This document shows, piece by piece, positions 35,048-46,220 of a DNA stretch of 64,000 nt (position 1 is its first letter; each line of letters starts with the position of its first letter). The translations under genes were made by a program, and so were the position numbers. The stretch is from Ryuthela nishihirai. Lineage: Eukaryota > Arthropoda > Arachnida > Araneae > Heptathelidae. Where the stretch lies: assembly GCA_038380435.1 (NCBI GenBank), contig JAWZYU010000034.1, positions 24,841,404-24,905,403 on the forward strand. The letters run 5' to 3'. Under the pieces are notes generated by a model that did no database searches, was not told the DNA's origin, and saw nothing but the letters and a program-made list of their open reading frames with translations.

Positions 35048-35460
35048 CATACGAGAACGGGGCGGGGGTGGCTCAGTCGGTAGCGCGCCAGGCTCGTAAT
35101 CTGTACTTCCCAGGTTCGAGTCCCAGCTGGGTCAGCGTTGAGATTTATCTCCGCAAAATTCCCCGCCCTGCCCACGGTCAGTAGGGGACACCGATGGGCT
35201 TGGAAAGGCCGCCGTCCGTCGGATGGGACGTTAAGCCGTGGCCCCGTGTGCGGGACAGCCATACCCTGTGCACGTTAAAGAACACGCTGGATGGCCTTGA
35301 CGGGAGGCTACCATCTGTCTCCCAACAGCTGTTCCAGTGGGTCCCCTCCTCCAACCTTCTCTGAGCCATTGGGGTCCATGTGACCTGGCCATTTAGCCCA
35401 TGGTGTGCAAAAAAAGTGCCGCTCAGAGGTAAAACAACCCAACCCAACCCATACGAGAAC
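35046..35460 (+). mobile_element. SINE, one 3' block, with 13-bp TSD
   Basis: CCCATACGAGAAC at 35046-35058 and 35448-35460 flanks the copy. It has intact pol III boxes, a single 3' block and an AACCCAACCC tail. The insertion point is the very end of the head of the older SINE to the left, so three SINEs form one stack. Confidence 0.92.
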
Positions 35461-37682
35461 AGCTAACTCTAAGACTTCTGTACCATATCAACTGTGTGAC
35501 TTCAAGGGAAAATATTGTCTTACTTTGTTAACTGTTTATAAAAACTGAAAGAAAAGTTTTGACTGTTTGGACACCTTGTATAAAAAATGGGAAGCGTCAG
35601 GTCGTGTGTTGTTTGAAAACCCAACATCTTCCTTTTTACGTTGCTTAAATATTGATTATGCGATTAAGTGAGGATGGGATAGACAAGAACACCTGTTACG
35701 AGAATATGCCTCATCTTCAGAGAAGAGGTGCGTAGTGTAAAAGAAGGAAAAAAAAGAAATTTTCTTCCATCGTTCAAAAGAAAAAAAAAAGTTTTTCATG
35801 GATGTATATTAGTGGGATTCTCTAAACTCCTTGAATCAGCATATGCACCACGAAAAAATAAATAAATAAAAATAAGAACATGAAAAACATGTTTTTTTCG
35901 CGTTACGAAGGTGCGCCACTTTGCACGCATTCAGATCCCCCCTCGCCTGATCCTCAGAGAGAAAAGATTTCCCTCTTCAAAGAAAACCAACAATAAAAAA
36001 AAAACCTTTAGGTTTTAAATATAAATTAAAGTTTGGATCTCGCGCAAAACGGCGCACGAGATCCAGATGCAGATCTACATGTGTCACATTAGCATTCGTT
36101 TTCGAGAGACAACGAGAACATCACTCAACATCGCCTTGTTCTCTCTTGTGTCTTGCATGATGTTAGGAACAGGAAGAGGAAGATGCTCGTTTCCTCATCG
36201 CCGTTTTCCGGCGGCACTTAGATCCCTGAAGCGATCAACATATCAGAGAGGCGAGCAACTTGGCCGCATTTACATTCAGATTGTCTGCAGTCTCTCTTTC
36301 ACACACTTAACATGATAATCAGCGGAAGAAATTGAGTTTACTCTTCTGGGGAACGGACGAGGCAGAAGGCGCCCTCTACCTGGGTAAGCAAAGCAAGCTG
36401 ATTGAATTCCTTCCCTTTTTTTTAATTTTATCTCTTTCTTCTTCGCCTACATATATTTCGAACATTTCTTTCTCCAGTTATATTTTTTTCCCCGATTTTC
36501 ATCATCAGTTCCTTTTCTTTATTTCGAGGAGTAGAGAGACTTGTTTACTTGCTGCCGTATTCGTTTGCTTTTCTTTTAAGTTTTCGTTTTTTTTTTCCCC
36601 GTCCTGTTTTCCGTTTTTTCCCCCACCTTTGTGTTCATTTTTTTTTCCACTTCCTACGTGGTAAGAAACGAAAAATGGGAGGCAACTTCATAGCTTCGAT
36701 GCTTGTTAATATTTAAATGACGAGAACAGATAATATTTCGTTAGCGTTATGAAAATTTCTTTTACAGATTTGTGTTAGTATGGAAAAATATTTTTTTTTT
36801 CTACATTGAGTTTTTTTATACCTTAGTGTAGAAACTTCTAATTTACCTGTTTATGTATATATATATATCTATAAACCTTTAATTGAGAGATCAGCTTAGA
36901 ATAGTAAATAGGTTTTCGACGCGTTCGAAAAATTTTTTTTTGTCTCATGTGACGTTATTTATTCAAGCTCTCTTCTCAAAATTACTCCTAACGGAGTTTG
37001 ATTTGAAAAGTTGTCGTCAGTAGGCGCTGTTTTCCTTAATTTATTTTTTCACTTATTAAATTTTTATATTTAAGCTGCTGTTTTTAAACAGGGAATTCAC
37101 TACAAAATTATGATTTATGCCTAGTTTTTATTATGTTTGCATTTATCCAAACGTACTCCATTTTAAAGATAAAAAAAAAACTAAAAAGTGAATTTGGAAT
37201 AAAAAAAAAATAAAGATGTTAGCGTTTTAATAATCGTTAAGTAAATATTGTTCTTTAATTTTGAACCGGTCAACTGATGTCTTGGAATTTTAGTTAAATT
37301 TATATTTAAAATTTTTATTGGTACATCCCTGTCAATGACTTGTAATTTTAGCGTAAATTTTACGATGTATTTTTAGTTAATTGAATTATATGTTTACTCT
37401 AAAACGGGTTCTATTATAGGTAAGAACTGGAATTTATAACACAACATGAGAGTACGAAGAGGGTACTGCCAGAAAAAAATGCCACAGCTTAAAAAAACTG
37501 AAAAACTGGAAATGTTCCAATTTTTTCCTATAGAAAAACTGGTCACTATAATTATATATCACTGTTGATAAAAACTTTCCGCAATACCTTCACAATTCAG
37601 TGTCGGATTGCTGAAAGTTTACGACGTAATCCGAATAGTAGCGGATTAAAAGATTTGAAGGCTTCAGGTGCGAAAGATTCGA
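35461..37682. other. AT-rich unique region, no gene assigned
   Basis: About 2.2 kb. The part at 35930-36400 is less AT-rich and contains 82- and 110-codon forward frames; a GGTAAGC near 36383 could be a splice donor. The segment 36400-36660 is a long pyrimidine-rich stretch. This is the most plausible place for a host exon, but I cannot name one. Confidence 0.4.
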
Positions 37683-38069
37683 GGTTGGGTTGCGTTATCT
37701 CTAAACGGCACTTTTTTGCACACCATGGGCTAAATGGCCAGGTCACATGGACCCCGAAGGCTCAGAGAAGGTTGGGGGAGGGGACTCACTGGAACAGCTG
37801 TTGGGAGACAGATGGTAGCCTCCCGTCAAGGTCATCCAGCGTGTTCTTTAACGTGCACAGGGTATGGCTCTCCCGCACACGGGGCCACGGCTTAACGTCC
37901 CATCCGACGGACGGTGGCCTTTCCAAGCCCATCGGTGTCCCCTACTGACCCTGGGCAGGGCGGGGAATTTTTGCGGAGATAAATCTCAACGCTGACCCAG
38001 CTGGGACTCGAACCTGGGAAGTACAGATTACGAGTCTGGCGCGCTACCGACTGAGACACCCCCGCCCCC
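37683..38069 (-). mobile_element. SINE, one 3' block
   Basis: Reverse copy with tail TTGGGTTGCGTTATC at 37683 and head ending at 38069. It ends a few bases before the recognisable part of a Tc1-like transposase pseudogene. Confidence 0.88.
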
Positions 38070-38076
38070 AACGAAC

Positions 38077-38960
38077 TTGGATTTTCTCGTATATTTCAAG
38101 AGTGTTCTGGCAAAAAAAAAAACAAGCACCCGGATAAACAGCAAACAACAACCAGCCTTGAATCATCGTGGGCTTCGCTGTTTGACTCGCATCGTACGAA
38201 CCGATAGGGACCAGACATTATCTGAAATCACCTCCCACCTGAACGTGGGTTCCAGCCAGGAAATCAGTGCACGGACCATGCAACGCTCACTTCATGGTCT
38301 CGGCTTTGGGAGGCGCCGACCTACGAGAGTCCCACTTCTAACGGCACGACACCGGGCTCAACGCCTTGCCTAAGCTAAAGAACATCGAAACTGGACCATC
38401 GAACATTGGCAACGGATAGCCTGAAATGATGAGTCACGATTTAAACTTCATCACACCCCATGTCAGGCCGGGAACAGTACAAGCTGGTGGTGGTTCAGTG
38501 ATGGCCTGGGGCGTCTTCAGTTGGACGCCTGTGGGACCTTTAGTACGTGTACCAACGATTCTCAATTCATCCCAGTATGAAGAACTCATGGCTGATTATT
38601 TGCGCCTATTTATGGCCATTGTACATCCCAATGGAGATGGCATCTTACCAGCAAGACGACTGTTCATCTAACAGGTCCAGGTTGGCTACTGTATAGTTGC
38701 AGGAGCATTCTTCTGACCTTGAAATAATGAATTGGCCACCTAGAAGCCCAGATTTAAATCCAATCGAAAATCTTTGGGATACCGCCGAGCAGAGTGTTCG
38801 GGCCCATGTCCCATCAGCGACATCATTGAGAGAATTGTGGACAGCTCTGGAGGATGCATGGGTCGCCATACCTGTGGAACATATACACAAGCTTGTGGAG
38901 TCCTTGCCTCGTCGTGTGGCGGCCGTTATCAGGGTCATAGGGGGTCCAACACGTTTCTAG
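38077..38960 (+). pseudogene. Tc1-like transposase pseudogene (DDE)
   Basis: Tc1 transposases cut and paste a DNA transposon by binding its inverted ends through two helix-turn-helix domains and using a DDE catalytic triad. Here the protein can be followed over three frames. The second DNA-binding region (RIVRTDRDQTLSEITSHL, ARTMQRSLHGLGFGRRRP) lies at 38077-38373. A stop is followed by EHRNWTIEHWQRIA and NDESRF with the first Asp. After an internal deletion and frameshift come GGGSVMAWGVFSW (38426-38671), QQD with the second Asp, and WPPRSPDLNPIENLWD with the catalytic Glu region (38697-38960). The frame ends at a normal C-terminus, RRVAAVIRVIGGPTRF. The first N-terminal helix-turn-helix is missing, and at least three in-frame stops and two frameshifts make it inactive. 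Its ends do not match the palindromic MITEs of this window, so it is not obviously their source. Confidence 0.9.
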
Positions 38961-39249
38961 ATTGCTATCCCTAATTCAATGGCACTTCAGTGTAAATAAA
39001 TATCTGTTCATTTTAGTGTATTGAACAAAAATAACATTATATTTGATATTAACCTAAGTAAAAACACGAAATTTGCGCATAAATAGTATATTATACTGAT
39101 TGTAAAATATGTACTCAATAAAATTTCCCCCCCCCCAAAAAAAAAAATCAAGTTGTGATTGTTTTGATAGCCCCGCGAGTGTCGAGGTTCTAGGCTAACG
39201 CCTGTTTGGATATCCGCCACTAATATACGAACATATTCCAACATGCCTG

Positions 39250-39584
39250 TACAGTCGCTCAAAAAAATATCCGAACACTATGGTTGATTACAGAATTCAA
39301 AATATATATATATATATATATCTGGAGCGTGTACAGCAACCGTACACGCTCCAGTTACCGTTCACAGCAAACTGGAGCGTGTGCAGTTACTGCACACGCT
39401 CCAGTTTGCTGTGAACTGGTAGAGTGAACTGGTGAGTGTGGTGGAAATGAGTGATCTGGAAACCTTCGTGTCACGTGACACGAAGGTTGCCAGATCACTC
39501 ATTTCTAAAAAAAATCGTTGCCAGATATTTTTTCTAAATTCTGTAATCAAACATAGTGTTCGAATATTTTTTTGAGCGACTGTA
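39250..39584. mobile_element. Palindromic MITE with TA run
   Basis: Complete outer ends (TACAGTCGCT and GCGACTGTA). The left arm is interrupted by a (TA)n run near 39300-39320 and by two GGAGCGTGT hairpins. The right part is a full core palindrome with CACGTG near 39474 and a complete arm. Confidence 0.85.
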
Positions 39585-40073
39585 CTTCACTCACATCACA
39601 TTCATACATACAGGAACGGACTTAGGGGGGAGGAACCAAAGGAATCATGCCCCCCCCTTCCCTTTTGAGAGGGTAATGGGGGCAAATTTTTTTAAACTTC
39701 TGAATATTTCGCGCATTTTCAAAAAAATATTTTAAAGACCCCTAAAACGGCGAAGAATTACACCACAGTAAAAATCTCTTTCCCCCTACATTTTACTTTT
39801 CTTTGGCTTGATTGCGTCCCTTGTCTTATCCTCCTCTTTAATTTATTAGATCCGTATTTATGTATGCTCTCCTGACGTCACATAAGTGCTGATCAATTGC
39901 ACTGATATTACGTACGTATGCGTCTGAATATACTTCTATCAGATTCAACCATGTTATGCTTTCATGACGTCACTTAGGTGCGCCCAAAGTAGCACTAAGG
40001 TTTTAACACAAAAGATACAATGCAGAGTTATATTACAAATGGAACCTATCCTTCGTAAAACGTCACTACATGG
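39585..40073. other. Unique sequence with a diverged dispersed repeat
   Basis: 39650-39740 resembles 21425-21530 (see that entry). The remainder shows no repeat or gene. Confidence 0.45.
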
Positions 40074-40797
40074 AGGGCGGGGTGGGCTCAGTCGGTAGCG
40101 CGCCAGGATCGTAATCTGTAGTTCCCAGGTTCGAGTCCCAGCTGGGCCAGCGTTGAGACTTATCTCCGCAAAACTCCCTGCCCTGCACACGGCCGGTAGG
40201 AGACACCGATGGGCTTGTAAAAGGCCGCCGTCCGTCGTATGGGACGTTAAGCCATGGCCCTGTGTGCGGGAGAGACATACCCAATACACGTTAAAGGATA
40301 CGCTGGATGGCCTTGACGGGAGGCTACCATCTGTCTCCCAACAGCTATTCCAGTGGGTCCCCTGCCCCAAACTTTTCTGAGACTTCGGGATCCTTGTGAC
40401 CTGGCCATTTAGCCCATGGTGTGTAAAAAAGTGTCGCTCAGAGGTAAAACAACTCAACTTTAGAGAACACGCTGGATGGCCTTGACGGGAGGCTACCATT
40501 TGTCTCCCAACAGCTGTTCCAGTGGGTCCCCTCCCCCAACCTTCTCTGAGACTTCGGGGTCCTTGTGACCTGGCTATTTAGCCCATGGTGTGCAAAAAAG
40601 TGCCGCTCAGAGGTAAATCAACCCAACGTTAAAGGATACGCTGGTTGGCCTTCACGGGAGGCTACCATCTGTCTCCCAACAGCTGTTCCAGTGGGTTCCC
40701 TCCCCCAACCTTCTCTGAGACTTCGGGGTCCTTGTGACCTGGCCATTTAGCCCATGGTATGCAAAAAAGTGCCGCTCAGAGGTAAAACAACCCAACT
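40074..40797 (+). mobile_element. SINE with three 3' blocks
   Basis: Forward copy with head variant GGAGGGCGGGGTGGGCTCAG and an intact B box. Block starts are near 40290, 40460 and 40630, and it ends AACAACCCAAC at 40797. Confidence 0.9.
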
Positions 40798-41557
40798 GAC
40801 TACATCGGTTTTTTGCACGCTCTCCGAAAAGGTATTAAAACATTCACGCAGCGAAGGAATTCATCTCGGGTGAAATTACCACAACTTTTATTTGGACACC
40901 TTGGCGAGGCATTTAAAAGCGTGGCAAATGTCTTTGTTGGAAACTAACTTTTAATAATAGGAAAAGAAAGAACACTTTTCCCCTCAGAAGCATTAATGAG
41001 ATCTTTAATAAAGAAGCTTACCCAAGAAGATCCACGAGCCGTTGTTTCGTGCCCACTGATGCTGCATTTCGTTCGCACAATCACGTGCCTCACGCGATAT
41101 TGTGTTGCTTCAATCTGTGACGTCGGCGAACGTGCACTCGCCTCGAAGAAAACTTGCCTCTCTTTTCAGAAGTAAAATGGGGAGGCGTAGGGGATCTTTT
41201 TTGGCTCCTCACGTGAAGTGCTGCGTGTTTCGCAATGTTTGAAACAGTCTGATGCTTAGTATTAGAAAACGACAGGTTTAGTACTATTCTTGATAAATAT
41301 TTAAATTTGGTTTGACATTTTTTTTTTCGTTTTCCTAAAGCGTCATTTTTAGTGAAAAAAATAATGTACGAAGAATTTTGGAAAGAATTTTTTTTTTGGG
41401 GGGGGGGGGGGCAAAAAATGTATAAAAATTTTGTTTGTTTTTTTTTTGAAGGGGGAAGAAACGCAAATGGAAACATAAATATGTAGAGATATTTTAAATA
41501 TCTATGCAAATCACTAGCAAGTTTACTAACGTTGTTCTGGTGAACTCTAAAATATAG
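40798..41557. other. Unique sequence
   Basis: About 760 bp with long T and G runs near 41385-41411. A 139-codon reverse frame (41090-41509) crosses these homopolymers and is low-complexity, so it is probably chance. Confidence 0.4.
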
Positions 41558-41940
41558 GGTTGGGTTGTTTTACCTCTGAGCGGCACTTTTTTGCACACCA
41601 TGGGCTAAATGGCCAGGTCACATGGACCCCGAAGGAAGGGGTACATGTGAGAAGGTTGGGGGAGGGGACCCACAGGAACAGCTGTTGGGAGACAGATGGT
41701 AGCCTCCCGTCAAGGCCATCGAGTGGGTTCTTTAACCTTCACATGGTATGGCTCTCCCGCACACAGCTTAACGTCCCATCCAAATGACGGCGGTCTTTCC
41801 AAGCCCGTCTGTGTCCCCTACTGACGGCACGGCAGGGAATTTTATGGAGATAAATCTCAACGCTGACTCAGCTGGAACTCGAACTTGGGAACTGCAGATT
41901 ACGAGTCTGACGCGCTACCGACTGAGCCGCCACCGCCCCA
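41558..41940 (-). mobile_element. SINE, one 3' block, with small deletions
   Basis: Reverse copy with an unusual replacement (AAGGGGTACATGTG) near 41634 and a shortened body near 41765. The head ends at 41940. Confidence 0.85.
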
Positions 41941-42241
41941 TGACAGAGACTCAATCCTCTTCTGCTGTTTACCTGCGACCATATTGCAGCGCATTTCAAC
42001 TTGCACACTGTCCATGCTCTTAAAGAATCGCTTTGTGGCCACATATTAATGTTTTAACCTCGTATGAACAGCCGCTGATTGTCGGTGAGCACAGTCCACC
42101 AATTAAACGATCCGTCTACGCACATCGCCCGTGAAAATTGATGAAGCTGTTAGATGAAGGAGATTATGTGCGCTTGAAGCTGATGTTCCGAAGACACCAT
42201 CTACGAAAGCCTTGCTAAAATATAGGTACAGGTACTGGACA
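41941..42241. other. Unique sequence
   Basis: About 300 bp with nothing recognised. Confidence 0.35.
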
Positions 42242-42665
42242 GAAATATGGAAACTTTGTTGTTGTTGTTGTTGTTGTTTTACCTCTGAGCGGCACTTTTT
42301 TGCACACCATGGGCTAAATGGCCAGGTCACATGGACCCCGAAGGCTCAAAGAAGGTTGGGGAAGGGGACCCACTGGAACAGCTGTTGGGAGACAGATGGT
42401 AGCCTCCCGTCAAGGCCATCCAGTGTGTTCTTTAACGTGCACAGGGTATGTCTCTCCCGCACACGGGGCCACGGCTTAACGTCCCATCCGACGGACGGCG
42501 GTCTTTCCAAGTCCATCGGTGTCCCCTACTGACCGTGGGCAGGGCGGGGAATTTTGCGGAGATAAATCTCAACGCTGACCCAGCTGGGACTCGAACCTGG
42601 GAACTACAGATTACGAGCCTGGCGCGCTACCGACTGAGCCACCCCCGCCCCTGAAATATGGAAAC
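42242..42665 (-). mobile_element. SINE, one 3' block, TTG tail, 13-bp TSD
   Basis: GAAATATGGAAAC at 42242-42254 and 42653-42665 flanks the element. The tail is six TTG/GTT repeats instead of TTGGG. Body and head are nearly consensus. Confidence 0.92.
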
Positions 42666-42688
42666 ACTTCCGTGTCATCTGAATAGAA

Positions 42689-43222
42689 AATCCCTTTCAA
42701 TCCAGCAAGAAAGGGATTGCTGCCGGGACTTTTAAGAATCTATGGAGATTGTGGAGAAATAGGCGTATACACCTAAAGACTAAAATTAGACTGTATAATA
42801 GTTTGGTTCTTTCTAGGGTTAGTTATGGTAGTGAAACTCTTCTAGATGTTTACGCAGTATCTTGGGCATTAGGTGGTTCAACTTTGTGACTAATGATGAG
42901 GTTAGGCAAAGGAGTCGGCAACCTCCTTTAAGCAGCATATTGTGCAGAGAGAGACTCCGTTGGTTTGGCCATGTTGCCCGTATGAATAATTATAGATTGG
43001 CGAATAGGGTTATGAACAGTGTGCCTAAAGGCCTCAGAAAGAGGGGGAGACCTAGGATGCGGTGGGCAGACAATGTCAAACTGGACCTTGTTAGAATTGG
43101 TGTGCAGTGGCCAGATGCAGTAGATGTAGCTCAGGATAGACTTGCTTGGAGAACTAAATTGCACAGTCTGGTTGACCTCTGTAGCCCATGGTTGCTTGAG
43201 GATGATGATGATGATGTGCAAA
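42689..43222 (+). pseudogene. Non-LTR retrotransposon 3' end (copy 2)
   Basis: From about 42716 this matches the fragment at 14625-14990 and continues beyond it to the natural 3' end, a GATGATGATGATGATG tail at 43201-43216. The 126-codon frame (42862-43242) reads GIRWFNFVTNDEVRQR, RLRWFGHVARMNNY, RKRGRPRMRWADNVKLDL and so on, the C-terminal region of an RTE/CR1-like ORF. Compared with copy 1 it lacks about 53 bp near 42838, which breaks the frame. Its 5' edge is marked by a perfect 10-bp inverted repeat (AATCCCTTTC at 42689-42698, complement at 42709-42718). It is 5'-truncated and inactive. Confidence 0.8.
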
Positions 43223-43257
43223 AAAGTACCTCTCAGAGGTAAAACAATCCAACCCAA
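43215..43257 (+). mobile_element. SINE 3' tail fragment fused to the LINE tail
   Basis: Directly after the GAT repeats comes TGTGCAAAAAAGTACC, the CTCAGAGG segment and the AACCCAACC tail, the last about 42 bp of the SINE. The LINE just upstream also reads TAGCCCATGGT (43182-43192), the same word that precedes TGTGCAAAAAAG in the SINE. Confidence 0.8.
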
Positions 43258-43361
43258 CCTAGTTCTTGAAACTTTGACTTTAGCACTTACCTTACGAACA
43301 TTGTGAAGACCCAATGTTCGTAAGGGAGGTGCTAAATTCAGACAAAATGTCACGAACTAGG
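43258..43361. repeat. Imperfect long hairpin
   Basis: CCTAGTTCTTGAAACTTTGA, TAGCAC and CTTACGAACATTG (43258-43303) are repeated as their complements at 43312-43361 (CAATGTTCGTAAG, GTGCTAAA, CACGAACTAGG) around a short loop. The arms are about 46-50 bp with a few mismatches. It could be a small foldback element or a hairpin RNA precursor. Confidence 0.7.
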
Positions 43362-45488
43362 TGTACACTTTTCACAAAGAGAGGACGAAAAGGAGGAAGT
43401 TGAAATTTGCAGGTGTGTGATCCAAAGTCCAATATCTGCTGAAGTAATTCTCAAGTATTCTCAGCTTTTTTTTTTTTCAAAGCCCCAATAACACCGTTCA
43501 TTCTAGAAGTCTTTGTCGTATCTGAATAATGACATCTACGTGTTCTTTTCTTTAATTCCTCTTCAATTCTTTTTCTTTACGTTTCTCTGGAACTCTTCGT
43601 GTCAGTGCCGTGTCAGTGCCAACGGAGAGATCTGGTCATTAAAGACAAGCATTTCCTGTAATATAGCGCTTGAAAGAAAAATAACAAACACTCCTTTCCG
43701 GTTATTGCTGTGTGTCGAATAAGTGCTGGTAATAACACGTGCAAAAGGTACAGCGAAATATTGGATGGGAAGAACAATAACTATAGATTTCTGCTGAGTC
43801 TCCTTACATCTCTCTCGTGTGCTGCTACCAGGAAAAAAGAAACACTGGAATCTCTTCTTACAGCTGATAACAAGCGAAAATTTCTGTCGATATTTTCGCA
43901 ACGAAATTCGATGCAGATAGTTTTTTTTCGTTTTGTTCTTTTCCCGTTCCGACATAAGAAATGATTTGAAATAATCCAGAGATGGATTCCTTTTTCTTAT
44001 TTTGCGTTTTCTTGCTGTCACTGGTGGCAAATGAAAAATGGTAGCAAGTCTGCAGTCGCGAGACGCAAAACGAATCGTGATTTGTTTTTAATGGGTAAAG
44101 GAAGACATTATATTTAAGATAGAAATGTTGGGAAGAGGATATCTGGCTCTTTGCTGTCTGAAAGAGTCAAGAGCTGTTATACTTCGCGGAGTCCAGAGAG
44201 ATTTCTAATGCCATATGAGAGACCAATGTTTTATAAACTACAGCAAGATAAAAAACAACTAAAGGGAAAAAAAAACAGATCCGTTTTTAAACGAAAATTG
44301 CGGAACTTTGGGATTCTTTATGAATAAACCAATAATTTCGCATTTTTTAAGAGCAGAAAGTCGATATTTTTTGTCAAGCGTTATTAAGTCCCGTTTTTTA
44401 AACTAAATTGAAGAGTGCTTTTTTTTTTTACAAAAATATTTTGTAAGATCAGGTTTTCCCATAAATGAAAGAAATGTGTTTTTTTACCTTGTAATAAAAT
44501 ATGGGAAATGTTAACGTATTCGTCAAATAATTTAAATATTTGAGGACTCTTTTTAAAAGAATATGACAGTTAAAACTAAGCATCAGAATAATTTTTTACC
44601 TTTTTAAAAGTCGGGGGAGCAGGGAAACTCAAGTCATATTTTGCTATTTGCTATTGCTTTTTTTTGTAGCAAATGCAATTTACATAAAAACGACTCTAGA
44701 TATGATTAAACGTATTCTAATAAGTCACGCCCATTACCAAAAAAAAAAAAAACAGCCAATGGGGCTCTTTGAAAGATACTTTTCTCTCCCCCCCCTCAGA
44801 GAAATTTCTGCGGATGCCATTAAATAAAATAATCGTAACTTTGTATAAACAAAGGGTTGAAAAAATTATGGCCACAGAAGTTTAGGAATTGTTCTATTTA
44901 ATGATATAAGAGCTTTAAGAAGCAATGAATTTAAATCCTGAGCGCTTCTAACATAAGATATTTTATTTTAAAAAATAATAATTGGAGGTCTAAATCAAAT
45001 TTAAATCTTGGATTTTTCAAGAATATTCGTCTGCTATTTATGGAGTTCTCGAAAATAGAACGTCTCAACAGTGCACATTTTTCTGTAAGAAGTTTAGGAA
45101 TATATTAATGATTGGATAAAAAAGCACTTATAATTAGAGTGGAACATCTTCCAAACGTGTTCTTCGTCAAGATCTGCGGTTCATCGGGAATGCAAAATTA
45201 TTTCGTTTATTTGTCCCGACACGTGTTTTTTTAATTAGTGAAAAATGCACACACACATATTCGAGAATTATTTGTAAACTCGAATTCGGGTTCTATCACA
45301 GGTAGACTTGAATATTTAAGGCAACTTTGTATTGAAGCATTTTGATAGTAATATGTGTTTGTGTAATGGGGAGGGCGTAAAAACGGTTAAATGCAAAATT
45401 TCAATCTTTTAGCGTTTGAAAAGCGATAAAATGCGATTTCGAGATTTTAAATAATCCTCTATTATTGGTAGGGATTTGAATTCTTAAC
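43362..45488. other. AT-rich unique region, no gene assigned
   Basis: About 2.1 kb. Frames of 142 codons (reverse, 43602-44030) and 84 codons lack known motifs. Long A and T runs and a CCCCCCC run near 44790 are the only features. Confidence 0.4.
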
Positions 45489-45899
45489 ACAACATAGGTT
45501 GGGTTGGGTTGTTTTACCTCTGAGCGGCACTTTTTTGCACACCATGGGCTAAATGGCCAGGTCACATGGACCCCGAAGGCTCAGAGAAGGATGGGGGAGG
45601 GGACCCACTGGAACAGCTGTTGGGAGACAGATGGTAGCCTCCCGTCAAGGCCATCCAGCGTGTTCTTTAACGTGCACAGGGTATGGCTCTCCACACACGG
45701 GGCCACGGCTTAACGTCCCATCCGACGGACGGCGGCCTTTCCAAGCCCATCGGTGTCCCCTACTGACCGTGGGCAGGGCGGGGAATTTTGCGGAGATAAA
45801 TCTCAACGCTGACCCAGCTGGGACTCGAACCTGGGAACTACAGATTACGAACCTGGCGCGCTACCGACTGAGCCACCCCGCCCCCACAACATAGGTTGG
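45489..45899 (-). mobile_element. Reference full-length SINE, one 3' block, with 14-bp TSD
   Basis: The best single copy for describing the family. ACAACATAGGTTGG flanks it at 45489-45502 and 45886-45899. In SINE sense (minus strand) the parts are, in order: a G-rich 5' end, A box TGGCTCAGTCGG (45875-45864), an anticodon-like loop CTCGTAA, B box GGTTCGAGTCC (45831-45821), the link to AGCGTTGAGATTT, a conserved body with GGGACGTTAAGCCGTGG and TGTGCACGTTAAAGAAC, the 3' block (about 169 bp) and a short (AACCC)n tail. The head is tRNA-derived: box spacing fits a tRNA gene, and the region around the loop resembles tRNA-Met from memory although the loop reads CGT. The body words resemble conserved metazoan SINE domains, but this is from memory. 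Transcription by RNA polymerase III and mobilisation by a LINE are inferred. Confidence 0.94.
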
Positions 45900-46220
45900 C
45901 ACAGAGGAAACCCGTGTGCTGAATTTGGGACTGGTTGGTTTGGACCACGGGGGTGGGTAACACGTGTTTCGGAATCCCTTCCCTATCGAAATCCATCATA
46001 CGAAATCTCAAACTTCTCTACCTACTTTGAAATCCAGAACAGGTATCTTTGTATTATTTTATTTTAATTATACATCAGCCATTAAAATGTTTTAAAACAA
46101 TAAACAACTATAAAACAGAAAATCATTTTAACTTTTCCCGTCAGGTGGAGATATTTGAATACTTGGGAAATTCTACTGAAGTGCTTTCTCAGGCCCCTCC
46201 CACAGAAACTCAATCTTGAG
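45900..46220. other. Unique sequence
   Basis: About 320 bp with no recognised feature. Confidence 0.35.

Noticed and set aside
36067..36664. Host gene exons
   Set aside because: Two frames and one possible splice donor are not enough, and the second frame runs through a low-complexity pyrimidine tract.
41090..41509. 139-codon reverse frame as a gene
   Set aside because: It crosses long T/G homopolymers and is Lys/Phe/Pro low-complexity.
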